Assembly (NCBI GenBank): GCA_035578905.1
Contig: JAQJVL010000110.1
Span: 310,001 to 374,000, forward strand
Direction: 5' to 3'
Origin: Stictocephala bisonia
Lineage: Eukaryota > Arthropoda > Insecta > Hemiptera > Membracidae
DNA length: 64,000 nucleotides
Positions 1 to 12,553 of this stretch are shown here, piece after piece (position 1 is the first letter of the stretch; each line of letters begins with the position of its first letter). Position numbers and translations under genes: made by a program. The notes under the pieces were generated by a model. It was not told where the DNA came from and ran no database searches. It worked only from the letters and a program-made list of their open reading frames with translations.

Positions 1-310
1 TCAAACTTAACTACCATCAACATGACTTCTCCAGATCTCTAGTAGTGTCCACGTCGATGACAACCGTTGAGGACCGAGCATAGCACCTATCGCCTACAAT
101 CTCCTCAACTCCTCGACCTCAAGTAACTGGGTTACAGAACTGCTGCACCAAAAGTGTTCTCAATCAAAGAGCTCAATAGATGTTATGTGAGATCTATGCA
201 ATCAACGAAAACAGCATTTTTATCATCAACAAACACCAACTCTACTCACCGCAAATAACCACGAGAAACCTTCGAATGAAAGAAGTCTTATTGTTAAAGT
301 AAATCAGCAT
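1..310. other. Rx intron, no feature seen
   Basis: Non-coding sequence, somewhat less AT-rich than what follows. I see no ORF, repeat or RNA gene in it. It belongs to the last Rx intron if the upstream exons lie to the left. Confidence 0.5.
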
Positions 311-790
311 GAATTAGGTTGAATATTTGGTTGTTTGTGCACTAATCACAGATCGATAGACAGAATTAGGTTGAATATTTGGTTGTTTGTGCACTAATAC
401 ACAGATCGATAGACAGAATTAGGTTGAATATTTGGTTGTTTGTGCACTAATACACAGATCGATAGACAGAATTAGGTTGAATATTTGGTTGTTTGTGCAC
501 TAATCACAGATCGATAGACAGAATTAGGTTGAATATTTGGTTGTTTGTGCACTAATCACAGTTCGATAGACAGAATTAGGTTGAATATTTGGTTGTTTGT
601 GCACTAATCACAGTTCGATAGACAGAATTAGGTTGAATATTTGGTTGTTTGTGCACTAATACACAGTTCGATAGACAGAATTAGGTTGAATATTTGGTTG
701 TTTGTGCACTAATACACAGTTCGATAGACAGAATTAGGTTGAATATTTGGTTGTTTGTGCACTAATACACAGATCGATAGACAGAATTAC
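311..790. repeat. Tandem repeat, 52/53-bp unit, nine copies
   Basis: Nine near-identical units start with gaattaggttgaatatttgg at 311, 363, 416, 469, 521, 573, 625, 678 and 731, with a partial tenth at 784. Units are 52 or 53 bp depending on taatcacag or taatacacag. A second variable site is gatcgat or gttcgat. High identity suggests recent amplification. Confidence 0.97.
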
Positions 791-3700
791 TTGTGAAATA
801 CAACATCAATGAGTAAAATGTTCAAGTAGATGGCCGTAGAAATGACTTTAATAGACTATTCTTAAAACTACGAAGTCGGACGTTAATTGGTTCTACGGGG
901 AAATGGCGCATTTCTGTAGTGTAGCAAATTAGTTTAGGCCGTATAAGTGGATGACGCGACTTTACAAAGAACAGGAAATTTCCAAGTCTCGCTTCAATTT
1001 CTACCCCTCTTACCCCCCGGGTTTCCCTACCGCCCACAAAGAATGCGTATGACGTTAGTCACTGTTCTCTCAAAAATGACTTTCATATGAAAAATTGAAA
1101 CAGATTTAATAAAGAGATCAAGAAGGAGCCTGGTCTTTGCACACTTGGTAATTAAGTTTTTCACTGTCTTGTAACTTTTTTCTCTTCGATAATAAGTCAT
1201 TGTTTTCTTTAAGTCCATTCCTCGGTCCTTTATGAGTTAATGGGGTTTTTACAAAACAAATGATCGGTTGAATGGTTATAAAAATGTATTACTAACTAAC
1301 TAACTATACTTACTTTGCAAATTCAGAGAACAAATTCTCTAATTTAATTTGTTCTTCTTTAGAGAAAGTAACATGTTTATTTTCCTTTCCAAAAACTTAC
1401 AGAGAAAGAACAGTGATTATAATAATTTATACCTAAAGTATATTAATGTTTTAGGTAGAAAATGTTATTTAAAAATAAAATATATTCAACCATTCTCTTA
1501 CAAATAAAATTAATGAACGAATGTACAAAACTGAGCAGTCGATTACTCATTTTTGTCTGTTTTAAATTCTTATTTGCGTAATATAAAAGTTGATCATAAA
1601 AATTGTTTATATAATCTTTTACTGAAAATATATTTAATATTTTTCTTATTGATTAAAATTGATAGTTATAATTATATCTGCGGTTTGTTTTCCCTTCCAG
1701 TACAACTAATGAATTTTCAAATAACCTTGGTTTATGGATTTATTATGATTTATCAATTATTTATTGAATACCCTAAGCATAGACATAGGTCGATAATTAC
1801 CTGTTTTAAAATTTAATACACAAAGCCCACTATTGTCTACAGTAGAAACTTACAATGCTATGTCAAATATCCTATATTTTATTCATGTATTTACCAAAAT
1901 CTTAACTAGACATATTAAATCCTCAGTTTTATTGGCTGTCTAAATACTTTTTATACTAATCATACTAGACATTCTCGGAGCAACCAAACTGGATTATGTT
2001 TGACTTACTCGTTAACAATTTACTATTAAAAATTCGTTAATTATATAGAATACATTTGTTTGATGTGGAAAAATTTACGATTACAGTGTCCACACTATAC
2101 ACAACAATATCCTGGTATTAATACCAGGTTTTCCCTTGCTAATTACAAAAGACATAAAGATTTATAACTCTTTTATTAAAGAAATTTGACTACAACAAAG
2201 TTTACTACCTAAGCATATTATTTAATTACTTGATATGAAATAAAATGTCAAAATTAGACATTGATTCAACATTTCTTTCCTTTTCAAGTATTACTAAAAT
2301 TAATTAAATGGCTAATAATAAAAACAGGCTGTCTAGAAGTAGCAATTAGTTGATAATTCGATGATCGGTTAATCAACTTGGGCCAACGTTGCGAGCCTGT
2401 ATTGGCTACCAGTCTTCCAACCCCCCCCCCCCCCCCGGCACTCCCATCGACATCGCTTGCCCCTTACAAGCCCCACCGCCCCCTCCTCAAACACAAAACT
2501 CAATCAAGACTGTTTCTCAAGACGTTTAACGAGTTTAGCTCAGCTTTTAAGAATATCAATTAAGTTAACTTTTCATGCAATTTTCGTTCTCTATTATTGT
2601 TTCACCGCTTTTTCATTTGTAGTCCTTCGAAGACTTTATATAATTACAGACTTTCTTCGTTTTTACAACGTTATTAGAAAGTCGGGCCCTGATTTTAAAC
2701 GGAGTAGTTTTCCTAAATAATCAAAATATTTATTTAATTATAAATGTTATATAAATTTGGTTAAAGATATTTTCCATGATATATATGTTTAATCTACTTT
2801 TCATTTATATCGGTGTGTATTGTACCTTTTACAGACACACGTTTATTTTGTATTTTAATTTTGTAGTGGCCGTCTACACTGTACTGATGAAAATTAAATC
2901 TTTCGTACTGTGGAAGAAACTATGCGCTCGTTTGTTTATATATAACCATAATAATATATTTTTATTTTTACTTATGTATTAGAGATCATTTTTAGTTATG
3001 CTTGAATAATGCATAACTTAGTTATTTCTTTATCCTTGGTGTGTTAGTATGTGTGCATTGAAGAAGTGGTTTTTCTAGAAAATAAAATAACACGCCAAAT
3101 GTGAAACAGTATATGTTGTTTCATAGTGTGGTTCATTTAAAACTATAAAAACTTCAAAGCTACAGAAAATTATTTTATTTATAACTAAGAATTTGATATT
3201 ACTCTAATGGCAACATCCTTATAGAATGTCAAAATAGTAATATTGTATTTCAGTGGATGATATTTTTAGTTGATAGCTTACTGTTTATGGTTCCTATTTT
3301 ATTTAATATATTCCTCGCGATCGATTTAGAGTAAGAAAGTTAGCTGATATTGCATTAAAAGTAGATAATTCTTTTTACGTTTCAAATCGAAACACTTAAA
3401 TTTTTTCGAAATGTTTTATATTAATACAGAAAAATGAGCCTTCATACTGGAAGTAATCAATTTGGAATCATGAATTATAAAGTTTGAAAACGTAATATTA
3501 TTAGAAGTTCTTGGCTTCAGAGTGAAACAGTCAAAGACCTCATTAATCTAACTGCCAAGTGGCAAATATATTATTTGTTCTCCAAACAATGATAATTAGT
3601 GTCCTATGTGTGCATGGACTCTAATAGCTAACTGCCACCACGCCATTGGCCAATTATAATGCACTCAAACAATTAATTATCTCTATAATTAATGTGGTAA

Positions 3701-4681
3701 TGACATTATTGTTATGCCCTAGAACAACAAGGCGTTACCATTGAATAAATAAGGTTGTGTTTAATTAATACAAGTTTTAAGCCAACTATGGAATTAGTAA
3801 CATAGTCATTTGGTTGGAAATAGACATAAGTGAAAATAAAATTAATAAATTGAACACTATCCATTCAATGTCACTGTAATCGGATTATTGTTACAAATTA
3901 AGAGGAGGTGATGTTTAATAAAATATAATTCTTCAGTAGAGAAAAATAAGGAATTAAATGTATCGGTAATTACAGACCGATTTCAATCCTAAATATTTTT
4001 TTAAAATTTACGAACCACTATGAATATAAAAATTATAAATATAGTTAGTTAAATTGCACTAAATATGCTTATGTAAACAAAATAAATAACCTACACGCAA
4101 CCCGTGTTGTTTTAGGAAACTGAACCAACACTAGTAGTTGTATTGAGGTACTGATCGTCAAGATGAATATAAAGTGCAATAAATGGGAGCAAACGAGTAT
4201 AGTCCTCTTATATAAATAAGAAATAAAATTGGTAAATTTTTTCCTGAAAAAAAGGATACATTATATAAAAACTCACATGGCTATTTATATATAAAAACAC
4301 ATAGTTTTCTAGTACTCCGACAATTTTTCAAAGTTACTCCATAACCGACAACCAACAATTAAGCCATTAAATTTACCTATACCATTGTACACATCATAAT
4401 TCTTGTTAGAAGTGACTAAGTGGTAAATGCCTTGTCCCAAGGAATCTAAATATAAATAGAAATGGTCCAATTCCTGCAACTGGTTTTTTTATAGGTGCTG
4501 ATATAGATCAAAGATTTTCTAAAAAGATCTGATAACTATTGTTAAATTATGAGATGTGTTTTCCGGCTTTGAGCTAATTTTGAATTTGTATCGTAAATGT
4601 CAATTTAAATATATTTAAATCAGATCCTATTATATTGACACATTAGATGAACACATCCTGATTCAGGTTTACTGTACTTAT
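791..4681. other. Rx last intron, AT-rich non-coding
   Basis: No gene is supported here; the short open frames (for example 1553-1816 and 2776-2982) look like chance ORFs in AT-rich DNA. It contains an 18-bp perfect palindrome at 2111-2128 (cctggtattaataccagg), a poly-C run near 2420-2437, and a candidate regulatory block at 3560-3760. Confidence 0.5.
3560..3760. promoter_or_regulatory. Candidate intronic enhancer rich in homeodomain sites
   Basis: Within the Rx intron this block has a more mixed composition than its surroundings and clusters TAATTA/AATTAAT cores (near 3670-3692), ATTGGCC/CCAAT-like and ACAAT/ACAACAA SOX-like motifs. Such clusters are common in enhancers of developmental genes. 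This is inference; conservation was not tested. Confidence 0.25.
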
Positions 4682-4696
4682 TTTTGTCTGTTCCAG
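4682..4696 (+). other. Splice acceptor of the Rx last exon
   Basis: A T-rich tract (tttttgtctgttccag) ends in AG directly before the in-frame homeodomain codons. Its position matches the conserved intron inside helix 3 of paired-class homeoboxes. Confidence 0.85.
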
Positions 4697-5083
4697 GTTT
4701 GGTTTCAAAACAGACGGGCGAAGTGGCGGCGGCAGGAGAAAATGGAAGCGGCACGTTTGGGGATCAGTGAGTACCACCAGAGTGTAGGTACATTGGGGCG
4801 GATGGCAGGATCTTCCCTGGCACTTCCCGTGGACCCATGGCTGGCCCCACCCTTACTTAGTGCTCTGCCCGGCTTCCTCGCTCACCCCCAGACCGGCTAC
4901 CCAAGCTACCTAACACCACCCGTGGTACCATCTGCAGGAGTAGAGCCTCCCATCCCCGTCTCTACTCCATCCCCCTCGCCGGATCCCTCGCCACAAGATC
5001 CCCGCTCTACTTCCATCGCCGCCCTCAGGCTCAAGGCTAAGGAGCATGTGGAGTCCATCACCAAGGGTCTTCAGATGGTGTGA
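4697..5083 (+). CDS. Rx: Retinal homeobox protein Rx/Rax, last coding exon (partial)
   Basis: This exon encodes the C-terminus of a paired-like homeodomain transcription factor of the Rx/Rax family, a nuclear regulator of eye and forebrain patterning. A polypyrimidine stretch and AG end at 4696, and the frame opens with VWFQNRRAKWRRQEK, homeodomain residues 47 onward with Gln50 and Asn51. This is the usual 46/47 intron site of paired-class genes, phase 0. Next come the Rx-type linker (LPVDPWL, SALPGFL, YPSYLTPP), a Ser/Pro stretch, and an OAR motif near the end (SIAALRLKAKEH). TGA is at 5081-5083. The 128-residue tail is much shorter than in Drosophila Rx, which carries long low-complexity inserts. 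Linker and OAR together separate it from aristaless or Drgx. The paired octapeptide and most of the homeodomain lie left of the window. Confidence 0.93.
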   Translation, partial: VWFQNRRAKWRRQEKMEAARLGISEYHQSVGTLGRMAGSSLALPVDPWLAPPLLSALPGFLAHPQTGYPSYLTPPVVPSAGVEPPIPVSTPSPSPDPSPQDPRSTSIAALRLKAKEHVESITKGLQMV

Positions 5084-5111
5084 TCCTTAAACTTCCCACG
5101 GATAAGAAGCG

Positions 5112-5691
5112 ACTTTTGCTGAACATTTTTATTTTATTTGTGTGAGTGACTTATTGTAATAGGGTCTACTCGTTTAAATAAATTACGCTAAAGTAACATA
5201 AAATTGCCATTTTAAATTAAAATTATTTTTAAATTTATCATGTTTCACAAATAATTTAAAAGTATTCTTCTAAAAAATAATAAACCTGTGTAATTTGTGA
5301 TAAAAGTGTGCATATATTTGTAATGAATGATTTTCATAAAAACTTTTTTATTTTTGCAGTATTAGTAAAAACATTCAGATTGATAATATACTGTATTTTT
5401 TTAATAGTTTATATCCAGATTAAAAGTTAAAAAAAAATAATAAAACGTTTGAGCTAGATATAAACTAGTACAAAATACAGTATATTTTCAATCTGAATGT
5501 TTATATTAATACTACAAAAATTAAAAATTGGTTATGAAAATCATTTATTTATTACAGCTATATGTACATTTTTTTACATATTACACAGGTTTATTACTAA
5601 ACCTAAAAATACTCTTAAATAATTGTCATTTATGAGGAAATTTTATAACGAACGTTTAAAAATTAACTAACAAATAATGTTCAGCAAAAGT
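5112..5691. mobile_element. Fold-back (long inverted repeat) element in the Rx 3' UTR
   Basis: The two ends are exact 15-bp inverted copies (5112-5126 and 5677-5691, acttttgctgaacat). Further inward the arms stay complementary with mismatches, for example aataaacctgtgtaat at 5279 against its complement near 5581-5597, and the ends of cattcagattgataata near 5375 against 5484-5500. The element is about 580 bp with arms near 280 bp. It has no coding capacity and starts 28 bp after the Rx stop codon. I found no convincing target-site duplication. Confidence 0.75.
5177..5284 (+). promoter_or_regulatory. Candidate poly(A) signals of Rx
   Basis: Two AATAAA hexamers follow the Rx stop, at 5177-5182 and 5279-5284. 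The second is followed by a GT-rich stretch (5286-5315), the usual downstream element, so it is the better candidate. Both lie inside the left arm of the fold-back element. Confidence 0.45.
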
Positions 5692-6406
5692 GTTTTTAGT
5701 TTTTTACGTGCCATATAGTTTAAGAGTAAAAAAGAAAAAACAACGCAACACAAGTGAAACATTTTTAATTAAAATAAATGCTTGCACGATGTTAGAGACA
5801 CAGCTTTGTGTATATGTTAGGCAACATTTACTTTGCATATTTCATTTATTTTGGACCATGTTTTATTTCCATAACAAATTTCCAGATATAAAAAATTATA
5901 TCTTAGCCAATATATATTTAGTTAAAGCAAATAACACGTAAACAAATAAATATTTATTCCTGTTAATTTAGAGTTTACAAGGTTTGGTTAATTGTATCGT
6001 ATTAAACGAAGATATGATTCACTCTGCTCAAAGTAGACGTTAGATTTTCTAATTTTTTACATAAGCCTTTTTAAATTTTTGTTTTCATATTTTATTAACT
6101 TTGCCAATATATTTTCAACTAAAAAATGTCTAACGGAAACACGGGGTATTTGCAATATTTTTTTATTATTCGTGGAAGAAAAGTGTAAAATAAAATAATC
6201 ACTATTAATAGTGATTAAATATTGTACTATAAAACTCTATTTATGTTAGGTTTATGTATGTGTGTAAATATTGTATTTTAAAATCGCGAAATAGTATTAG
6301 GTATAGACATTGTTAATTTCTTGTCACCATATAGACTATAAAACGTGTTTAATATGATTGTATTGTTTATTTATTTTACACAATACAGAAAAAAATTATA
6401 TTTCAA

Positions 6407-6444
6407 TTGAAACATCTATAAAACAATTTTTATAGATGTTTCAA
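6407..6444. other. Perfect hairpin, 14-bp stem
   Basis: ttgaaacatctata is followed after 10 bases by its exact reverse complement. It lies about 1.3 kb past the Rx stop. No function can be assigned. Confidence 0.6.
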
Positions 6445-8628
6445 TATAAATATATTTTTACTTCCATTTGTTGCAAAGCGCAATCAGAGCGCCTTAACAT
6501 TTCAGTGTAAGATACTTTTTGAAAATAAATCAATAATGAAATTCATCAGTTTAAACATTGTTTAACACTTTAAAAGAAATATTCAATTACATGAAATGAG
6601 TTTGTGAATGTGTTGAAGTGTTAATTAAAATGTAACAAGCTAAAAAATAGTTACGTTTCAAACAAACAAAGGTCTGAAAGATAAAATTATGCTTAAACTA
6701 GATTAAAAAGCTAATTTATATAACCAAACTGGTCAAAATTGTTTTATATAGTGCATTAATATTTAAAACCTCGCTTCACATTATTTCTGAAAATTGACGT
6801 GCTTAAAAGACTTAAATATATCATGTTTTGGAATAATGATATCACATGTGCTAAACTAATCCTGACCAACATATTGTAGTTGATTACAGAAAAACGTTTT
6901 TGAACAAAACTCGTTGAACTTTTCATGTAGAAAATTAAAGATCGATTTATTTTTCCACTGTTATAAACATTACACAAACTTGTTTTACTCCCCATCAACA
7001 TTGTGTACTTGAACCTACATTACCATCATGTACATAGCTCTAGTGTTTAATGTATTATTAGTGTATTATATAAAATAAATTAAGCACAATTTACAGATGT
7101 TTCATTTTTACCTAACTGAATACTTGCATTTATTTTCTTTGAGCATTGCTATTTCAATTTAGGTTAAGATTTGTTAACTCAATGATAATTCTTGATTTGG
7201 TAAAAATACAATATACTGTGTCACTAATTTTTCCAAAAACTATTTAGATTTTTATTTAACATTTATTATACATGTTTTAGAACTCGTTAAAACAAACATA
7301 CTATATTGAAATTTACTCGGGCAATTTCTATATAACTGCCAAATTAAATTTCGATATTTTTTCATCACATCGCTTAACATGAATCCGTTAAAGTAATTTA
7401 AATTTTCAATATTTAGACTCTGACGATGCCTCATCCCCACTTTAAATTTTAATTATTATTTATGCAACAATGACAATAAATTATCTTTAGAAATAAATGG
7501 TTCATTAAAATGTTATTTAATAAAGATAATTTAAGTAATCAATTATGTTATTTTAATATATTCAGTTTATATTTCTTAGTATAAAACAAAGCAAAATATT
7601 TATCATAGCTTAAAATATCTTATATTTGTGTATGTATACAAACACATAACATATGAAGAGTGTCTTGCTGAGAAACACAACTATTTTTTTTTTTTTTTTT
7701 TTTTTAGCTGTCAAGAAAACATGTAGGAAATATTAGTATAACTCATAATTTATCCAAGATGAAAAGAATGGGATATCTGATTTAATAAAGTTGGTAAAAC
7801 TTGAAAATCCAGTACTTAACCAAATCTTAATATCATATCAATAAAATAGTAAAATTTTAAAATTCTATTTGATATTACATTTAATTACCTGGACATAGAA
7901 CAACATGTACTTTACTAAATAATTTTATCCCATGGCAAACTAAAATCCCCAAGAGAAGAAATAAATTTTGGGCATAAATTTAACTATCCCTCAATATAAT
8001 ATTTATGGTATTAAAGAATGACTCTTAAATTAAAATAAATAAAGGTGATTCATATTTTGAAATGCGTTACAATTTTGAGGTTTGTGTATATTTTTCTTTT
8101 GGGTATATATTCTTACTAAAGACAAGCACCATCTAATCATGAGTTGTGCTAAAGGCATTTGTTTTGCAATTTCCTGAGTTGAGAAGGTGGTGACATTTCA
8201 TTTTTCCAAGATGGTTAAACATATTAGTGTGTTTTAAATACCATTTAAAAAATACCATTACAACATTTTTATAAAAAACTGAGGGTAAATCATCCTACAG
8301 AAAATTACTCAATTATTAATAGAATAATACTTAACCACTAAATGAACGAGTAACATTTCTAAACAATTATTACTATTTTTGTAAAATAGGCAGGAAACAA
8401 CGTGTTTTATTAGTCGATGACAGTAATATCCAATGATTGGTTTGAAAGGTCTCTGAATGTTTCTTCCAGTATTGTAAAATATTAGAATAACATACAACGT
8501 ATCAAATACAAGCCACTAGTATAGTTATTAATAGTTGTAAACATGATGTTTATAAATTATGTATTCGAAAATAAAACATCTAGCCTACTTTCCTTATGTC
8601 GAGTGCTGACAGTTCACTTAGCTGACAT

Positions 8629-8950
8629 GTTAAACTGGTTCTTGCAGTTCTTCTTTTTCACAGGACAGAACTGAAGTGTCATATTATGATTTTTTTTGCA
8701 AATCAAAATCTAATAATAATAAATAAATAGACAGAACAATATGCCCTGCTAACAATTTATTCCACGTCAAAGTTCCAGAAAAACTAGGAACTCCAGAATA
8801 ACCGACAATATCCTCGACACTTTGTCCCTAGGTACCACTAAATCAATGATCCACTACATGAATCTCTATGTTTGTAAAATAGGTTCTTGCAGTTCTACTT
8901 TTTCGCAGAACAGATCTGAAGTGTCATGTTATGATTTTCTTGCAAAACAA
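8629..8950. repeat. Diverged direct repeat pair
   Basis: Two ~75-bp copies (8629-8705 and 8874-8950) share ggttcttgcagttct, then ctgaagtgtcat and ttatgatttt, with scattered substitutions. They are about 245 bp apart. Confidence 0.7.
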
Positions 8951-9399
8951 CAACATTTGCAGTTCAACAAACACATATTTTGAAAATAATACCAAAATAA
9001 TAGTTCAATATTTTTTCCAGCATTGAACAACCAAATATTTAAAGTTGGCAATTTTAACAAAAATTTAGTAATCAAACTAAAAATGTAAAAAGTATATAAA
9101 AATGTACCTAACAATTACAAATTATTTGTAAATTTATTAAATTATTTAATTTACATTTAGTTTCAAATTTACAAGAATAAGTTGTTAGACATCTGTTTTT
9201 ATTTTTATGGTATATGTATTTAGAATATGTAGTAGACTATAAAATTACAAAATGCAACCATGCTTCAGATCTATTAATGCTGTCATTAAATACAGTAGAA
9301 CATGTATATAAAATACAGAAAAAAATTAAACCATAGGTTAAATTCAATCAAAACCTTGTAACTGTATAAACATGAGATAAACTGTATAAACATTTATTA

Positions 9400-11474
9400 C
9401 TCCACATTAGTGAACGGTTAACTAATCAGCCAGTATAGTGTTCACTAGACTACTACAAGGGCTTAATAGTCTTTTAAAAAACTTAGACATTTTAAATTCT
9501 GACATGTTTTTAATGGAATTCAACACACAATCACGCCAACCCTAAATGTTCTCTGAGGAGGTGACCAGCCACCAGTTAACAGTTGATGTTAGCTAAGTCC
9601 TTGTGACAGGATAGACTTGAACGGCTCCACATTAGTGAACGGTAAACTAATCAGCCAGTCGCATGTTCACTGCTACCTGGGCTTATTAGTCTTTTCAAAA
9701 CCAAGGCATTTTCAATTCCTACAAGTTGTTAATGGAATTAAACACGCGAATAGACCACCCCTGATTGTTCTATGAGGAGGTGGCCAGCCACCACCAGTGA
9801 ACAGGTGATGTAAGCTAAGTCCTTATGACAGTATAGACATGAATGGCTCCACATTAGTGAACGGTAAACTAATCAGCGAGTCGCGTGTTCACCGCTACCG
9901 GGGCTTATTAATCTTTTCAAAACCAAGGCATTTTCAATTCTGACAAGTTGTTAATGGAATTAAACACACGATCACGCCACCCCTGATTGTTCTATGAGGA
10001 GGTGGCCAGCCACCACCAGTGAACAGGTGATGTAAGCTAAGTCCTTATGACAGTATAGACATGAACGGCTCCACATTAATGAACGGTAAACTAATCAGCG
10101 AGTCGCGTGTTCACCGCTACCGGGGCTTATTAATCTTTTCAAAACCAAGGCATTTTCAATTCTGACAAGTTGTTAATGGAATTAAACACACGATCACGCC
10201 ACCCCTGATTGTTCTATGAGGAGGTGACCAGCTACCAGTGAACAGGTGATGTAAGCTAAGTCCTTATCACAGTATAGACATAAACGGCTCCACATTAGTG
10301 AACGGTAAACTAATCAGCGAGTCGCGTGTTCACCGCTACCGGGGCTTATTAATCTTTTAAAAACCAAAGGCTTTTCAATTCTGACATGTTGGTAATGGAA
10401 TTAGACACGCGATCACGCCACCCCTGATTGTTCTATGAGGAGGTGACCAGCTACTAGTGAACAGGTGATGTTAGCTCAGTCCTTATGACAGTATATACAT
10501 GAACAGCTCCACATTAGTGAACGGTAAACTAATCAGCGAGTCGCGTGTTCACCGATACCAAGGCTTATTAATCTTTTAAAAACCAAAGGCTTTTCAATTC
10601 TGACATTTTGTTAATGGAATTAGACACGCAATCACGCCACCCCTGATTGTTCTATGAGGAGGTGACCAGCCACCACCAGTGAACAGGTGATGTAAGCTAA
10701 GTCCTTATGACAGTATAGACATGAACGGCTTCACATTAGTGAACGGTAAACTAATCAGCGAGTAGCGTGTTTACCGCTACCGGGGCTTATTAATATTTTC
10801 AAAACCAAGGCATTTTCAATTCTGACAAGTTTTTAATGGAATTAAACACACGATCACGCCACCCCTGATTGTTCTATGAGGAGGTGACCAGCTACCAGTG
10901 AACAGGTGATGTAAGCTAAGTCCTTATGACAGTATAGACATAAACGGCTCCACATTAGTGAACGGTAAACTAATCAGCGAGTCGCGTGTTCACCGCTACC
11001 GGGGCTTATTAATCTTTTAAAAATCAAAGGCTTTTCAATTTTGACATGTTGGTAATGGAATTAGACACGCGATCACGCCACCCCTGATTGTTCTATGAGG
11101 AGGTGACCAGCTCCTAGTGAACAGGTGATGTTAGCTCAGTCCTTATGACAGTATAGACATGAACAGCTCCACATTAGTGAACGGTAAACTAATCAGCGAG
11201 TCGCGTGTTCACCGATACCAAGGCTTATTAATCTTTTAAAAACCAAAGGCTTTTCAATTCTGACATGTTGGTAATGGAATTAGACACGCGATCACGCCAC
11301 CCCTGATTGTTCTATGAGAAGGTGACCGGCTACCAGTGAACAGGTGATGTTAGCCCAGTACTTGTGACAGTATAGACATGAACGGCTCCACATTAGTGAA
11401 CGGTGAACTAATCAGTGAGTTGCGTGTTCACCGCTACCGTAGATTATTAGTCATTTCAAAACTAAGGCATTTTC
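9400..11474. repeat. Satellite array, ~219-225-bp unit, about 9.3 copies
   Basis: Units start with ctccacattagtgaacgg at 9400, 9625, 9847, 10069, 10288, 10507, 10729, 10948, 11167 and 11386, the last partial. Spacing is 225, 222, 222, then 219/219/222 repeating. Units at 10069/10729, 10288/10948 and 10507/11167 resemble each other more than their neighbours, giving a three-unit period of about 660 bp. An open frame at 11378-11716 starts in the last unit and is not a credible gene. Confidence 0.95.
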
Positions 11475-12323
11475 ATTGGGACTTTGTTTACAGGTTAAAT
11501 AGTGTTTGCTTTTATGTTAAGTCAGCCTCACCAGGAAGAATGGCTAGAAATGAAGATGTAAAGTTAAAAAGTAACTTAGAGTTATTTAGCAACCATAGAT
11601 TAATATTAACAATACAATTCCTATCTGTTCTATGGAAATTTAGTAAGTTCAAAAAATACTTCATATCTATAGTTACCTTTTATTTATATCGATTATTGAA
11701 AGTCGTCTCCAGTTAACTATTTTGTCACATCCAAACCTTCGACCCCCTACCCAGTGTTAATTTGGAACTACTTGTAACTCCGTCAACTGGCAGAAGACCA
11801 GTTGACGTCTAACTGTCAATGGTCATCCATCCCCAAACCATTGTGATTTGAACAGTCATGTTAGTTGACTTTCTTTTCCCCACTGGCAACTAGGCACCGT
11901 ATTTATCAGTTTCTGACTCCCGCTATTTGCAGTTGAACATTCCTTCCCTTGAAAACCTTTGACGTTTACATATTTCAAAATATGTACTTCAAATTTTAAC
12001 ATGCTTTATAGGATAAGTGAAGCTTGTGCCCCCCGATATTATATTTTTCTGAATTGTTTTGTTTATTTTAAAAAATATATAAATATATATATATAAGTGT
12101 ATATATATATATATATATTGCATTAGACAATAGTTATTTATATTTAAAAAATAAATCAAAGATATAGTTGAGATATTATCTCAGGACAATTGTGACCTGT
12201 TTAAAATACTGTCCAAGTTAAAAATTTTAGTTAATAAATAATGCTGTAATCTTGTTTTGAAATTACAATTATTCTTGTGGCGAATCAGATCCAATATGGC
12301 GGGAGGTATAGCAGACTCTTAAG
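11475..12323. other. Non-coding spacer with TA microsatellite
   Basis: No gene seen. A (TA)n tract with interruptions lies at about 12070-12119. The stretch separates the satellite array from the 230-bp dispersed repeat. Confidence 0.5.
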
Positions 12324-12553
12324 AAGGCTTAAGTGATATTTAAAATCCAAGTTGGACATCAAAGGTGGAGTTTTAATGATTTCCGGAGAAGTTGAGAGGG
12401 GAGTGGCCAGCCCGAGGCGGAGAACTAATAAAATGGTAATTCCTGTTTGTGTGAGTTAATCAGTCGAAAGGACAGGACTGCCTCTGGAGTACTATTGGCT
12501 CACTTTTAGGCGGTCGATTAGTCATGGAAGTGTAGACTTGCTCTAGTAAGGTG
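12324..12553 (+). repeat. 230-bp dispersed repeat, copy 1
   Basis: Nearly identical to 22204-22433 (about five substitutions, same length), running from aaggcttaag to aaggtg, with no coding potential. It lies about 850 bp from the satellite array at 9.4-11.5 kb. A decayed relative lies at about 16850-17020. Confidence 0.9.

Larger units (their letters stand above)
5692..9399. other. AT-rich intergenic DNA downstream of Rx
   Basis: No gene is supported. Structures seen are a perfect 14-bp stem hairpin at 6407-6444, a smaller one at 6198-6219, a run of more than 20 T at about 7684-7706, and a diverged pair of ~75-bp direct repeats at 8629-8705 and 8874-8950 (shared ggttcttgcagttct and gaagtgtcat). 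Confidence 0.5.

Noticed and set aside
300..790. CRISPR array
   Set aside because: Units are contiguous and near-identical with no unique spacers, in a eukaryotic intron: a simple tandem repeat.
11378..11716. 112-codon ORF
   Set aside because: Starts in the last 219-bp satellite unit and extends into AT-rich DNA; no known domain.
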